The translations under genes and the position numbers were made by a program. Under the pieces are notes generated by a model, which saw nothing but the letters and a program-made list of their open reading frames with translations, searched no databases and had not been told where the DNA came from. Source: an uncultured Erythrobacter sp. (GTDB lineage Bacteria; Pseudomonadota; Alphaproteobacteria; Sphingomonadales; Sphingomonadaceae). From it: a stretch of DNA of 64,000 nt. Positions 7,574-16,658 of the stretch are shown one piece after another. Every line of letters begins with the position of its first letter. Position 1 is the first letter of the stretch. Location of the stretch: the NCBI GenBank assembly GCA_947488085.1, contig CANKYI010000001.1, positions 1,373,928 to 1,437,927 of the forward strand, written 5' to 3'.

Positions 7574-8230
7574 CTAACGCGAGCTCTTGTTCATCCGCAG
7601 CACTTTGACCGCCAAACTGCGGTTGAACGCACGGTCCACCGCTTTGCCGATTTCAGGCAAGCTGGCCGCCAATTGCCCCAGGGCATCGCGGTCGATCCTC
7701 GCCATGCGCATGTCCTGCGTGACAGTAACGGTCGCGCTTGCACGTTCGCCGGAGACATGGCTCATTTCACCCAGAAATTCGCCCGCACCGCATTCGCTGA
7801 TAATGGCCAGATCGCGTTCAATCTCTGCTCGACCGCTGGCGATGTAGATTAGGGGTGGATCGAGTTCTCCTTGTTTGATCAATTGCGAGCCGACGGTGAC
7901 ATCTTCCCAAATCATGAGATCGCGCAGGCGGCTTTGCTGGGTCGGCTCCTCAATCTTCATCACATGGTCGAACAGATCACGCTCTTCGCTCGTCATCACG
8001 CCAGAGCGTGCTCTGCGGCGGAGTTCGAACAGGCGCGCGCCATTTACGGCCACAAAGCCGATCGCGATCACCAGTCCGATGCCAATACCTGCGGTGAGCG
8101 CAAAGTAGGCGACACCCAAAAGGCCAGCAGCGAGGCACAGCATTCGGATCGTGCGCACTTGATGCGGGATCATCGCCGCGATCAACGCGATCCCTGCTCC
8201 CCAGCCGACCAATGTGCTCCAATTGTCCAT
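7574..8230 (-). CDS. Membrane protein with a cyclic nucleotide-binding domain (Popeye-like layout)
   Basis: This 218-residue protein has three hydrophobic segments in residues 5-72 (WGAGIALIAAMI, LCLAAGLLGVAYFAL, GIGLVIAIGFVAVNGARLFEL). A cytoplasmic cNMP-binding-like domain follows (about 90-205): LIKQGELDPPLIYIASGRAEIERD, then CGAGEFLGEMSHVSGERASATVTV. The last element resembles the phosphate-binding cassette. Three membrane helices followed by one cNMP domain is the plan of Popeye proteins. No effector domain follows, so it may sense cAMP/cGMP or only be a structural relative. It stands alone on the minus strand. Confidence 0.75.
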   Translation of the reverse strand: MDNWSTLVGWGAGIALIAAMIPHQVRTIRMLCLAAGLLGVAYFALTAGIGIGLVIAIGFVAVNGARLFELRRRARSGVMTSEERDLFDHVMKIEEPTQQSRLRDLMIWEDVTVGSQLIKQGELDPPLIYIASGRAEIERDLAIISECGAGEFLGEMSHVSGERASATVTVTQDMRMARIDRDALGQLAASLPEIGKAVDRAFNRSLAVKVLRMNKSSR

Positions 8231-8275
8231 CCCTGCCCCTTAGCAGCCACCATCCTGCACCGTCGCGCGAAAACG

Positions 8276-8797
8276 TTAAACCAACCGCTCCTTGCCCCGA
8301 AAAGCACAGCGTTTCACCGCCTCCCACGGGCCATCTTGATAGAGATGCAATTCGAGCGCGGGAAAGGTGAATGCGCGCGTTTCAATCGCCGGGCCAAGCC
8401 GCGCCTGAAGCTCGCGCGCCTCACGCTTGGAGACCTTGTTCTGGATCGTAATGTGTGGGCGCGGCTCGTACAGGTCCTGCGCGGTCAGACTGCCGTGGAA
8501 GTGTTCGGCTATCATGGCACGCAATGTCAGCAAAGGCTCGCTTTGCAGCGCGATGGCGGTTCCTGTGTGAAGGTCCATTACGCCAGAGATCATGGCCTCA
8601 GGGGGTGCGAATTCGCGCGTAATGGTGGGCAGGAATATCTTGAGTTCCTCCAAAAGCGACGGCGCAAAAGAATGGAACATGGTGACATGCGCGTTCAAGT
8701 GATTGCGCTCCGCCGGATAGTGCTCTCGGCGCAGACCATCGGCCCATGCCTGAATATTCGGCGGCAAAGCGGCGGTGACGATAAACGGCCGCGCCAC
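8276..8797 (-). CDS. 2'-5' RNA ligase-like 2H phosphoesterase
   Basis: From a GTG start (MARPFIVTAALPP...) this gives 173 residues with the two signature HxT motifs of 2H phosphoesterases, HVTMFHS and HITIQNK, about 85 residues apart. These enzymes (LigT/ThpR and relatives) hydrolyse or ligate 2',5' or cyclic phosphodiesters in RNA or nucleotides. The ORF track extends 75 codons into mltG, which is implausible. GTG 8797 lies 4 bp after the mltG stop with GGAGTAGGGA ahead of it. It is probably translated from the fabF-mltG transcript. The precise substrate is unknown. Confidence 0.8.
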   Translation of the reverse strand: MARPFIVTAALPPNIQAWADGLRREHYPAERNHLNAHVTMFHSFAPSLLEELKIFLPTITREFAPPEAMISGVMDLHTGTAIALQSEPLLTLRAMIAEHFHGSLTAQDLYEPRPHITIQNKVSKREARELQARLGPAIETRAFTFPALELHLYQDGPWEAVKRCAFRGKERLV

Positions 8798-8801
8798 GTC
8801 C

Positions 8802-9773
8802 CTACTCCATCTCTCCGCGTTCTCGGCGAAGTTCAAACCACTTCTCAACCGCCGCATTGTGGCCATCCAGCGTTGCGTTGAACTCATGCCCGCCCGTGCC
8901 ATCCGCGACCATGAAGAGGTATTCGTGATCTTCTGGGTTGAGGACAGCTGCGATGCTCTCACGCCCCGGATTGGTGATCGGACCACTGGGTAGGCCAACC
9001 ATCGTATAAGTGTTGTAGCCATTCACCGCTGCGATCTCGGACTGACGGATCCGGCGGCCCAAAGGTTTACCCTGCGTGATCGGATAGATGATCGTGGGGT
9101 CCGCTTGCAGCATCATCCCCACTTCGAGCCGGTTGGAATAAAGGCCCGCAACTGTGCCGCGCTCCTCGGGTGTGCCGGTCTCTTTTTCAACTACGGAGGC
9201 AAGGATCAATGCCTCTCGCAGCGTTTCAACCGCAATGTCATCGGACCGCTCTGCCCATGCCTCAGCCAGGTACAAGTCCATCGCTGCCTGCATCTGCTCG
9301 ACCAGCGCGCTGCGTTCCTGTCCGCGTTCAAAGGCGTATGTGTCAGGCAGGATTGAGCCTTCAGGCGGCACGTCTAAATCGCCAGTCATCAGCTCTTCGG
9401 CCATCAATCGTTCCCACACCAAAACAGACGGCATGCCTTCGGGGATGGTGACGAAACGGCGAATGACATCGCCAGATTGGAACATGTTAAGGATGTCACC
9501 TTGCGACATGCCTTCGGTTAGCTGGAACTCGCCCGCTTGAATGGGATCAGAGGACCCGAACAGGCGTGCATTCATCAGGAAGCCGTCAGCGGATTCGATC
9601 AAGCCGCCCTCTTCCAAATCCTTGGCCACCGCGCTCAATGAGGAGCCTGCTGGCACAATAAATGGCGTGTCTTGCTCAACCGTGGCTGCGCCCAGCCCTG
9701 CCCCGCTAACGAACAAAGCGACAGCGGCGACCAAGGCCAAAACCAGTCCGACGATGCAGCCGAACCGCTTCAT
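8802..9773 (-). CDS. mltG: Endolytic murein transglycosylase MltG
   Basis: This 323-residue YceG/MltG protein has an N-terminal membrane anchor (GCIVGLVLALVAAVALFVSGAGLG) and a LysM-like region (FIVPAGSSLSAVAKDLEEGGLI). Its catalytic domain includes ASVVEKETGTPEERGTVAGLYSNRL, whose first Glu of EKE is the expected catalytic acid, then LQADPTIIYPI, YNTYTMVGLPSGPITNPG and FNATLDGHNAAV. It cuts nascent glycan strands near the inner membrane to set their length. The start was moved to ATG 9773, 4 bp after the fabF stop; the track's 16 extra residues lie inside fabF. Confidence 0.95.
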   Translation of the reverse strand: MKRFGCIVGLVLALVAAVALFVSGAGLGAATVEQDTPFIVPAGSSLSAVAKDLEEGGLIESADGFLMNARLFGSSDPIQAGEFQLTEGMSQGDILNMFQSGDVIRRFVTIPEGMPSVLVWERLMAEELMTGDLDVPPEGSILPDTYAFERGQERSALVEQMQAAMDLYLAEAWAERSDDIAVETLREALILASVVEKETGTPEERGTVAGLYSNRLEVGMMLQADPTIIYPITQGKPLGRRIRQSEIAAVNGYNTYTMVGLPSGPITNPGRESIAAVLNPEDHEYLFMVADGTGGHEFNATLDGHNAAVEKWFELRRERGEME

Positions 9774-9777
9774 CGGA

Positions 9778-11037
9778 TCAATCCACCTTCTGCATGATGA
9801 TCGACGCGTTGGTGCCGCCAAAACCGAAGGAATTGTTCAGCACTGCGTTCACTTCACGCTTCTTCGCCTTCAGTGGCACAAGGTCAATGCCTTCTGTGCC
9901 GTCATCGGGATTGTGCAGGTTGAGCGTCGGAGGCACCACACCGTCGCGCATGGCAAGGATGCAGAACACCGCCTCGACCGCGCCAGCACCGCCCAGCAAA
10001 TGACCGATTGCGCTCTTGGTCGAACTCATCGATGCGCCGCTGAGATCATCGCCCAACACGCGCTTCACCGCAGCCAACTCAATCGTGTCGGCCATGGTCG
10101 ATGTGCCATGCGCGTTGACATAGTCGATATCACCGGGGCCAAGGCCCGCCTTCTTCAAAGCCATACGCATCGCCAATTCGGCGCCCTTGCCCTCTGGGTG
10201 CGGGGCAGTCACATGATAAGCGTCGCCTGACAGCCCGTACCCGGTGACCTCGGCATAAATTGTCGCGCCGCGTGCTTTGGCATGCTCGTATTCCTCAAGC
10301 ACAACAACGCCCGCACCTTCACCCATGACGAAGCCTTCGCGGTCCTTGTCATAGGGGCGGCTTGCCTCTTTTGGCCGGTCATTAAAGCTGGTGTTGAGCG
10401 CGCGCGCCTGTGCGAACCCTGCAATGCCCAGCGGGTTGACGGTGCTTTCCGCTCCGCCCGCCAGCATGATATCCGCATCGTCCATCATAATCATCCGCGC
10501 CGCATCACCGATGGAATGCGCACCGGTTGAACAAGCCGTCACAACAGCATGGTTCGGACCCATGAAACCATATTTGATCTGCACTTGCCCAGTGACCAGA
10601 TTGATCAAGCGACCATGCACAAAATGCGGAGAAACGCGGCCCGGACCGCGTTCTTTCAGGACGATGCTCTCGCTTTCGATCCCCGGCAAACCGCCAATCC
10701 CCGCGCCGATTGAACAACCCACGCGCTCTTTTTCTGCATCGGAAAGATCGGTCAGGCCTGCGTCTTCCAACGCCTGACCCGCGGCATCGATGCCGTATAC
10801 GATGAAGGGATCGACTTGCCGCTGAACCTTGTGATCAACACGCTTGTCCGCATCAAAGCCCCAAGGATGATCCTTGTCCTTTACCTCGCATGCGATGGTG
10901 CATTTCTGCCCTTCTGGATCAAAGCTCGTGATTGGCCCTGCACCGCTTTCGCCAGCGATCAGATTTTTCCAAGAGGTCTCGACATCGCCCCCAAGCGGGG
11001 TGACAAGGCCAAGTCCGGTGACAACAACGCGGCGCAT
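9778..11037 (-). CDS. fabF: 3-oxoacyl-ACP synthase II
   Basis: This 419-residue condensing enzyme has the KAS II catalytic triad: Cys in VVTACSTGAHSIGDA, His in NAHGTSTMADTIE and His in KSAIGHLLGGAGAVEA. It ends with the glycine-rich NNSFGFGGTNAS. It elongates acyl-ACP with malonyl-ACP in fatty-acid synthesis and typically handles the C16 to C18 step. It lies downstream of acpP on the same strand and leads into mltG, the usual acpP-fabF-mltG order in alphaproteobacteria. Confidence 0.97.
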   Translation of the reverse strand: MRRVVVTGLGLVTPLGGDVETSWKNLIAGESGAGPITSFDPEGQKCTIACEVKDKDHPWGFDADKRVDHKVQRQVDPFIVYGIDAAGQALEDAGLTDLSDAEKERVGCSIGAGIGGLPGIESESIVLKERGPGRVSPHFVHGRLINLVTGQVQIKYGFMGPNHAVVTACSTGAHSIGDAARMIMMDDADIMLAGGAESTVNPLGIAGFAQARALNTSFNDRPKEASRPYDKDREGFVMGEGAGVVVLEEYEHAKARGATIYAEVTGYGLSGDAYHVTAPHPEGKGAELAMRMALKKAGLGPGDIDYVNAHGTSTMADTIELAAVKRVLGDDLSGASMSSTKSAIGHLLGGAGAVEAVFCILAMRDGVVPPTLNLHNPDDGTEGIDLVPLKAKKREVNAVLNNSFGFGGTNASIIMQKVD

Positions 11038-11174
11038 TCATCTCTCCAAAGCCTAAGCGGGCCAAATGCTTGTTTGCTCAAACACTACAGGCCCGCCACC
11101 CTTTCAAAAAGGGCTCGGGCCTGTCGGTCAGAGACCCGACCTTGCAAGCAAGGAACCGGGCAATCTGGGGGCGA

Positions 11175-11411
11175 TTAGCCCTTGTGCTCTTCGATGAATT
11201 TGGTCGCATCGCCAACGGTGCTGATCTTTTCAGCCGCATCGTCGGGGATTTCCACGCCAAACTCTTCTTCAAAAGCCATCACCAGCTCGACAATGTCGAG
11301 GCTGTCAGCGCCCAGATCATCGATGAAGCTCGCTTCTTGAGTGACCTTGTCACCTTCGACGCCGAGATGCTCGACGACAATTTTCTGCACGCGGTCGGCA
11401 GTATCGCTCAT
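11175..11411 (-). CDS. acpP: Acyl carrier protein
   Basis: This 78-residue acidic protein carries the DSL phosphopantetheine attachment motif ([18 protein letters not shown], Ser37). It carries growing acyl chains for fatty-acid and lipid synthesis. The gap to fabF (137 bp) contains nested inverted repeats, which may tune the ratio of the abundant AcpP to FabF. Confidence 0.97.
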   Translation of the reverse strand: MSDTADRVQKIVVEHLGVEGDKVTQEASFIDDLGADSLDIVELVMAFEEEFGVEIPDDAAEKISTVGDATKFIEEHKG

Positions 11412-11517
11412 GTGTTTCCCTCTTAGATTTGGGGTTTCAATTACCCCATGGCCCTAAAGGTGCGTTCGATTGAGCGCAAGTCAAGATGCAATGCGCATTC
11501 CCGATCATCACCGACCT

Positions 11518-12336
11518 TCACACAAATAGTTCGCGCGTATCGAGAATTTCAACGTCATCGCGCGGCTCCAAGCTCTGCAAAATCTTATACTTATGCGCGC
11601 TGCCAAAGGTGATGAGCGCGGTCAGCCCTTGTCCGCTAATCATATCGAGCGCGCGGTTGATCAGGTTAGTGTGCGCCAGGTTGATCTGCGTCCAGCCACC
11701 GGGGCCAAGATCTTCGTCGAAGAAACGCTGATAGGGAGTACGTGATTTTTCAACGAGTTGATCGAATTCTTGCGTATGGATGAAACGCGGATCGTCACCG
11801 CGACCGGCGATCTCGCGCGAATAGTGGCTCAACGCGGCCTGATGGACTTCCCATTCGATCGCCCGCGATGGGTCGCTCTCAATCCGCTCCAAAGCCGCAC
11901 GGCGATCATCGGCAATCTTTTGTGTCCAACCCGCCGTGCCCAAGATGCGGAAACCCATTTCCTGGCTCAGCGGAAAGACGACATCCGTGTATTCTGGGAA
12001 AACCTGCGTGCGCGGTTCGTCCACTTTTCCGGTTTCTCGAAACGAAGTGATGGCTTGATCCACCCTCTCAGGGGGAATTTCGGTCAGGATCACGTCTGGC
12101 GCGGCTTTGCGGATTGCCGCTTCGAGTATGGGCAGCGAATATCGCTCACTGGTGCGATGGCCGGAATGGATCACGCCCATCACATGCACCTGAGTTGTGA
12201 CGGATGACGCTCCGTCGTGAGCGCTGCACGCCGTCAGCGGAATGGCCGCTGCCAATCCAATCGATCCAGTGAGCGCGGACCGCCGGGTTAACGTGAAGCC
12301 TTGTTTCATATCATGGGGTTCGGCGCGCGCGTTCAT
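11518..12336 (-). CDS. TraB/TIKI-like or ChaN-like lipoprotein
   Basis: The protein has 272 residues with a twin-Arg-like lipoprotein signal (TLTRRSALTGSIGLAAAIPLTAC, lipobox LTAC). The mature region begins QVHVMGVIHSGHRTSERYSLPILEAAIRKAAPDVILTEIPPERVD and ends LITFGSAHKYKIL. The 'GxxHsgH ... PDvilxEippeR ... GsaHk' pattern resembles the TraB/TIKI/ChaN superfamily of metal-dependent or EreA-like folds. The start may be the second Met (MKQGFTLTRR, 12309). It follows the TPR protein by 28 bp and is probably cotranscribed. Its substrate is unknown. Confidence 0.6.
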   Translation of the reverse strand: MNARAEPHDMKQGFTLTRRSALTGSIGLAAAIPLTACSAHDGASSVTTQVHVMGVIHSGHRTSERYSLPILEAAIRKAAPDVILTEIPPERVDQAITSFRETGKVDEPRTQVFPEYTDVVFPLSQEMGFRILGTAGWTQKIADDRRAALERIESDPSRAIEWEVHQAALSHYSREIAGRGDDPRFIHTQEFDQLVEKSRTPYQRFFDEDLGPGGWTQINLAHTNLINRALDMISGQGLTALITFGSAHKYKILQSLEPRDDVEILDTRELFV

Positions 12337-12364
12337 TTGGTTTCACACCTTCTACTCGAAACCC

Positions 12365-13357
12365 TCAATACCTCGACCGCGCCGCCAACTGAGCCTCTGC
12401 TCTCATACGGCTGCTCACCCGGTTCAAGCCTTCCTGAGGATAGTCACGATCCGGATCAATGGCGAGTGCGCGGCGGTAGTAATCGCCTGCCCCTTCCAAC
12501 TCTCCGCCGCTTTCATAGCACAGTCCAATATTGAACAGGACGGAGACATGATCGGGGTTCGTCTGCTCCAACCCCTCAAAGCCCGCACAAGCCGCTTCAA
12601 TACTCTCATTGGTCGCCCGCACAGCATCGCGGAAAGGATCGCGGTCCTCACGGCGCAAGTCGCGGCGCCGTTCCATAACGCGAATATTGCGCAGCGTTTC
12701 TCTGGGGGCAAGGTCGCGGCGGATCGCGCCGACTAGCTGATCTACCATCCCATTGGCCATATCGAGAACCGATGGCACTGTGCTTTCATCAGCGCAAAAT
12801 CGCACACTTTCACTGCGAGAGGCGTCGAAGGAATAGAGCTGCTCCCCGCGCGCACTGACCAGCAGGATGCGTGGGTCGACGCGGACGGTCAGCTCACTGC
12901 ATTGGATACGAACTTCTCGGCGTTCAATGCACTTATCTTCATCATCACGAGCAACGCATTCGCGCTCAATCTTGGGATCAATATCGCGCTCAATCGCTTC
13001 GCTACGCACGGTTCCGCGCAGCCGGGCATCGGCCTGTAAAGGCGCGGTTGTGATTGTGCCGTCATTTCCCTCCACCTCAACCGTCGCACTGCGCAGCGCG
13101 CCCGGTGAAATGATGTCGAACCATGGCTCGCCGCGAATGGAGATATTGCCCAGCACGTCGCTCAAAGCGAGCTCAACGTCTTGACCAATATCACCGCCAA
13201 AGCGTTCCATGACGATCAGCTGCGTCTCTGCGGGGATGTCCGCATCCGATGGATAGACGCCGCGCACAGGGATCGTTTCCGCTGCTGCACTTTGTGCGAA
13301 AAACGCCGCCATGGCGCCCGCGCAAACCGTCAATAACCTGCCAGATCGGTAACTCAT
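12365..13357 (-). CDS. Periplasmic TPR-containing protein
   Basis: This 330-residue protein has a Sec signal peptide (GRLLTVCAGAMAAFFAQSAAAE) followed by a beta-rich, charged region (residues 30-220) with four cysteines in ERECVARDDEDKCIERREVRIQCSE. A C-terminal TPR-like pair follows (HVSVLFNIGLCYESGGELEGAGDYYRRALAIDPDRDY). The layout suggests an envelope protein-protein interaction role. I do not recognise a named family for the central part, which resembles CsgG/curli-type 'ABC-type' outer-membrane assembly proteins only faintly. It leads the pair with the TraB-like lipoprotein. Confidence 0.65.
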   Translation of the reverse strand: MSYRSGRLLTVCAGAMAAFFAQSAAAETIPVRGVYPSDADIPAETQLIVMERFGGDIGQDVELALSDVLGNISIRGEPWFDIISPGALRSATVEVEGNDGTITTAPLQADARLRGTVRSEAIERDIDPKIERECVARDDEDKCIERREVRIQCSELTVRVDPRILLVSARGEQLYSFDASRSESVRFCADESTVPSVLDMANGMVDQLVGAIRRDLAPRETLRNIRVMERRRDLRREDRDPFRDAVRATNESIEAACAGFEGLEQTNPDHVSVLFNIGLCYESGGELEGAGDYYRRALAIDPDRDYPQEGLNRVSSRMRAEAQLAARSRY

Positions 13358-13388
13358 GAATTGCCCCCAAGTGAGTTCTCGACCAGTA

Positions 13389-13422
13389 TTCGTTCATTTA
13401 AACTGTATTATGTATGAACGAA
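13389..13422. repeat. Inverted repeat between aspS and the TPR gene
   Basis: TTCGTTCAT (13389-13397) and ATGAACGAA (13414-13422) form a perfect 9-bp inverted repeat with a 16-nt AT-rich spacer. It lies just past the aspS stop and upstream of the TPR gene. No T-run follows on the transcribed strand, so it looks more like a protein-binding site for the TPR gene than a terminator. Confidence 0.45.
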
Positions 13423-13424
13423 AG

Positions 13425-15233
13425 TCAGCCCTCCTCTGGAGTCTGCTTTTGTACCTGCTTTTGCGGAGGCTCAACCAAACGCAGCATCAGTTCGCGCAAT
13501 TGCGCCGGCTGCGCTTTGGACGGCGCGCCCATCATCAGGTCCTCGCCCTTCTGGTTCATCGGGAAGGCAATCACTTCGCGGATCGCTTCTTCACCAGCGA
13601 GCAACATCACAATCCGGTCAATGCCCGGAGCCGATCCACCATGCGGCGGCGCGCCCAATTTGAACGCTTCGATCATGCCGGAAAATTCGCGGTCGACAGT
13701 CGCCTTGTCATAGCCTGCGAGTTCAAAGGCTTTGTACATGATGTCCGGGCGGTGGTTCCGGATTGCGCCTGAGCTGAGCTCATAACCGTTGCAGACAATG
13801 TCATATTGCCACGCTTTGATGTCGAGCGGGTCCATCGTCTCCAATGCTTCCATCTCGCCTTGCGGCATCGAGAATGGGTTGTGCGAGAAATCGACCTTCT
13901 TCGCGTCTTCGTCCCATTCATACATGGGGAAATCGACGATCCAGCAGAATTTAAAGCAACCCTCTTCGATCAGGCCAAGCTGCTCACCAACTTGCGTGCG
14001 TGCTGCGCCTGCGAGTTTGGCGGCATCCTTCTCCTTGCCAGCAGCAAAGAACAGGCCGTCATCGGGGCCGAGGCCGAGTTCGTTGTAGAGGTCAGCCATC
14101 AGGTCCGGCCCATGGTTCTTCGCAATCGGCCCGCCGAATTCACCGCCTTTGCGAGTGACATAACCAAGCCCAGCGAACCCTTCCGAACGCGCCCAATTGT
14201 TCATGTCATCGAAGAATTTACGGCTCTTCTCATTGGTTTTGGGAGCTGGCACCACGCGCACCACACCGCCGCCGCCAACGATCTTCTCAAATAGGCCAAA
14301 GCCCGATTTTTCGAAGTGGCTGGTGACATCGCTGATCTCCAACGGGTTGCGCAGATCGGGTTTGTCCGTGCCGTATTTCAGCATCGTTTCCGCATACGGA
14401 ATGCGCGGGAAGTCACCCGAAGCAGTCACCGTCTTGCCATCGGCGAATTCAGCAAATGTGCCTGCGAGCACGGGCTCAAGCGCTTGAAACACATCTTCCT
14501 GTGTCACAAAGCTCATCTCGAAATCGAGCTGGTAGAATTCCAAGCTGCGATCAGCGCGCAAATCCTCATCGCGGAAACACGGCGCGATTTGGAAATAGCG
14601 ATCAAAGCCACTCACCATCAACATCTGTTTGAACATTTGCGGAGCCTGCGGCAGCGCATAGAAATTGTTCGGATGCATCCGGCTTGGCACGAGGAAGTCG
14701 CGCGCGCCCTCTGGGCTGGATGCGGTCAAGATCGGCGTCTGGAACTCAGTAAAGCCTTGCTCTGTCATCCGCTGACGCAGCGAGGTTATCACCTTGGAAC
14801 GCAGCATAATATTGCGGTGCATCGTCTCACGCCGCAGATCGAGGAAACGGTATTTGAGGCGAATGTCCTCTGGGTAATCCTGCTCACCAGCGACCGGCAT
14901 AGGCAATTCTTCGGCCGCACTTTGAACCGTAATGCTGCGCGCAAACACTTCGATCTCGCCTGTAGGCAAGTCGGCGTTCACCGTCTCAGGCGTGCGAGCC
15001 TTCACATCGCCATCAATGGTCACAACCGATTCGGCTCGAAGCCCTTCGAACACGCTCAAGGCTGGAGAATCTTCGTCAGCGACGATTTGTGTGATGCCGT
15101 AATGATCGCGCAGATCGACGAACAAAACCCCGCCATGATCGCGTTTGCGGTGGACCCAGCCGGACAAACGGACGGATTCTCCGACATTTTTCGCTGAAAG
15201 CTGTGCGCAAGTGTGGGTACGATAGGCGTGCAT
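13425..15233 (-). CDS. aspS: Aspartate-tRNA ligase
   Basis: This 602-residue class IIb synthetase begins with the OB-fold anticodon domain ([31 protein letters not shown]). Motif 2 is [16 protein letters not shown] and motif 3 is [16 protein letters not shown]. It also has the GAD insertion domain typical of bacterial-type AspRS (central region with [14 protein letters not shown]). It charges tRNA-Asp and in many alphaproteobacteria also tRNA-Asn. The C-terminus ends in a short Gln/Lys-rich tail ([14 protein letters not shown]). Confidence 0.97.
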   Translation of the reverse strand: MHAYRTHTCAQLSAKNVGESVRLSGWVHRKRDHGGVLFVDLRDHYGITQIVADEDSPALSVFEGLRAESVVTIDGDVKARTPETVNADLPTGEIEVFARSITVQSAAEELPMPVAGEQDYPEDIRLKYRFLDLRRETMHRNIMLRSKVITSLRQRMTEQGFTEFQTPILTASSPEGARDFLVPSRMHPNNFYALPQAPQMFKQMLMVSGFDRYFQIAPCFRDEDLRADRSLEFYQLDFEMSFVTQEDVFQALEPVLAGTFAEFADGKTVTASGDFPRIPYAETMLKYGTDKPDLRNPLEISDVTSHFEKSGFGLFEKIVGGGGVVRVVPAPKTNEKSRKFFDDMNNWARSEGFAGLGYVTRKGGEFGGPIAKNHGPDLMADLYNELGLGPDDGLFFAAGKEKDAAKLAGAARTQVGEQLGLIEEGCFKFCWIVDFPMYEWDEDAKKVDFSHNPFSMPQGEMEALETMDPLDIKAWQYDIVCNGYELSSGAIRNHRPDIMYKAFELAGYDKATVDREFSGMIEAFKLGAPPHGGSAPGIDRIVMLLAGEEAIREVIAFPMNQKGEDLMMGAPSKAQPAQLRELMLRLVEPPQKQVQKQTPEEG

Positions 15234-15424
15234 CTAAACTCTTGTCCTGTTCGAAGCTATGACGCTAAGGCGCGCCAGCGGTTTTTGCGTCGGTAACACC
15301 TCGCATTCGCTGCGCGCGCTAACAGGGCATGACCTGCACTTTGTCAAGTCGCGCACCACTCGAACTCACTGGGCCAACAACGGCCCGAGAGCGGCACTCC
15401 GCTCAAGCAAGCATAAGAAGAACC

Positions 15425-16657
15425 ATGAAAATACATGATCTGATCACCACAACCGAAGCGCTCGAAGATCTATGTGAGCGTCTGGCAAAATCAGATTTTG
15501 TCACGGTCGACACCGAATTCATGCGCGAAAACACCTATTGGCCTGAACTGTGCCTGGTACAGATCGCCAACACCGAAGAAGCTGCTGCGATTGACCCATT
15601 GGCGGACGGGCTCGACATGACCCCGCTGCTCGATCTGCTGACAGAGAATGATGAGGTTCTCAAAGTTTTCCATGCTGGCGGGCAGGACGTTGAGATCATC
15701 GTCAATCTGACAGGCAAGACCCCCTTCCCCATTTTCGATACGCAAATCTCGATGATGTCGATCAGCCAGTCCGAACAGATCGGCTATGCCAATATGGTCG
15801 ATCATTGGCTGAACATTCAAATCGACAAAGGCGCACGCTTTACCGATTGGAGCCGCCGTCCGTTGACCGAACGGCAGATTGAATACGCTATTGGCGATGT
15901 GACCCATCTGTCCAAAATCTTCCCAAAAATCCTCAAAAAGCTGATAAAAACCGGGCGCGGTGATTGGCTGGATGCGGAGATGGAAAAACTTGCCGATGCG
16001 TCCAATTACATCGTCAATCCCGAGACATCGTGGAAACGCATCCGCCAACCGGGCCGCAATCCGCAAGCGTTGGGCAGATTGAAAGCGCTGGCCGCATGGC
16101 GCGAGGGTGAGGCGCAGCATAAGAACATTCCGCGTGGTCGGATCATGCGCGATGAGACTTTGGCTGATGTCGCATCCCATCCCCCTAAGAAACAGGGTGA
16201 TCTGGCGAAAGTGCGCGGCCTGTCTGCCTCTTGGAAGGACAATGATATCGGCAAGCGTTTGATGAAAGTGATCGCGGAGGCAGAACCCTTGCCCAAATCG
16301 GAAATGCCCGAAAAGATGAAACGCGGCGCGCCATTGGGTAAAGAGGGCGCATTGGTCGCCGATCTGCTCAAACTCCTCCTGAAAATACGCGCGCGCGAAA
16401 TTGACGTAGCCTCGCGCCTTTTGACCCGCGCTGATGAGCTGGAGGCTCTGGCCGCTGGTGTGCGTGATCTCAAAGTGTTGACCGGTTGGCGCTATGATGT
16501 GTTTGGCAAAGATGCACTGGAACTGGTCGAGGGTAAACTCGCCTTTGCTGTTAAGGACGGCAAGCTCACCATGACCCATATCGACGATATGCAAGCCAGC
16601 ATGGAAGAGGGTTTGGCGGAAGCAGAGCCAGTTGCCGAAGCCCCGACAGAGGAATGA
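15425..16657 (+). CDS. rnd: Ribonuclease D
   Basis: This 410-residue 3'-5' exoribonuclease belongs to the DEDDy class. Exo I is FVTVDTEFMREN, Exo II is LKVFHAGGQDVEI and Exo III is EYAIGDVTHLSKIF. It is followed by HRDC-like helical domains (ALGRLKALAAWREGEAQHKNIPRGRIMRDETLADVA). It trims 3' ends of tRNA precursors and other structured RNA. The track's first 32 residues lie in the promoter region; ATG 15425 (MKIHDLITT) fits the family N-terminus. The gene is divergent from aspS and its stop is 1 bp from the oxyR start. Confidence 0.95.
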   Translation: MKIHDLITTTEALEDLCERLAKSDFVTVDTEFMRENTYWPELCLVQIANTEEAAAIDPLADGLDMTPLLDLLTENDEVLKVFHAGGQDVEIIVNLTGKTPFPIFDTQISMMSISQSEQIGYANMVDHWLNIQIDKGARFTDWSRRPLTERQIEYAIGDVTHLSKIFPKILKKLIKTGRGDWLDAEMEKLADASNYIVNPETSWKRIRQPGRNPQALGRLKALAAWREGEAQHKNIPRGRIMRDETLADVASHPPKKQGDLAKVRGLSASWKDNDIGKRLMKVIAEAEPLPKSEMPEKMKRGAPLGKEGALVADLLKLLLKIRAREIDVASRLLTRADELEALAAGVRDLKVLTGWRYDVFGKDALELVEGKLAFAVKDGKLTMTHIDDMQASMEEGLAEAEPVAEAPTEE

Positions 16658-16658
16658 G

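Noticed and set aside
7871-8881. 336-residue plus-strand ORF across three minus-strand genes
   Set aside because: It runs antisense through the cNMP protein, the 2H phosphoesterase and mltG, which all carry clear family motifs.
14316-15197. 293-residue plus-strand ORF inside aspS
   Set aside because: Antisense to the well-conserved aspartyl-tRNA synthetase and low-complexity in character.
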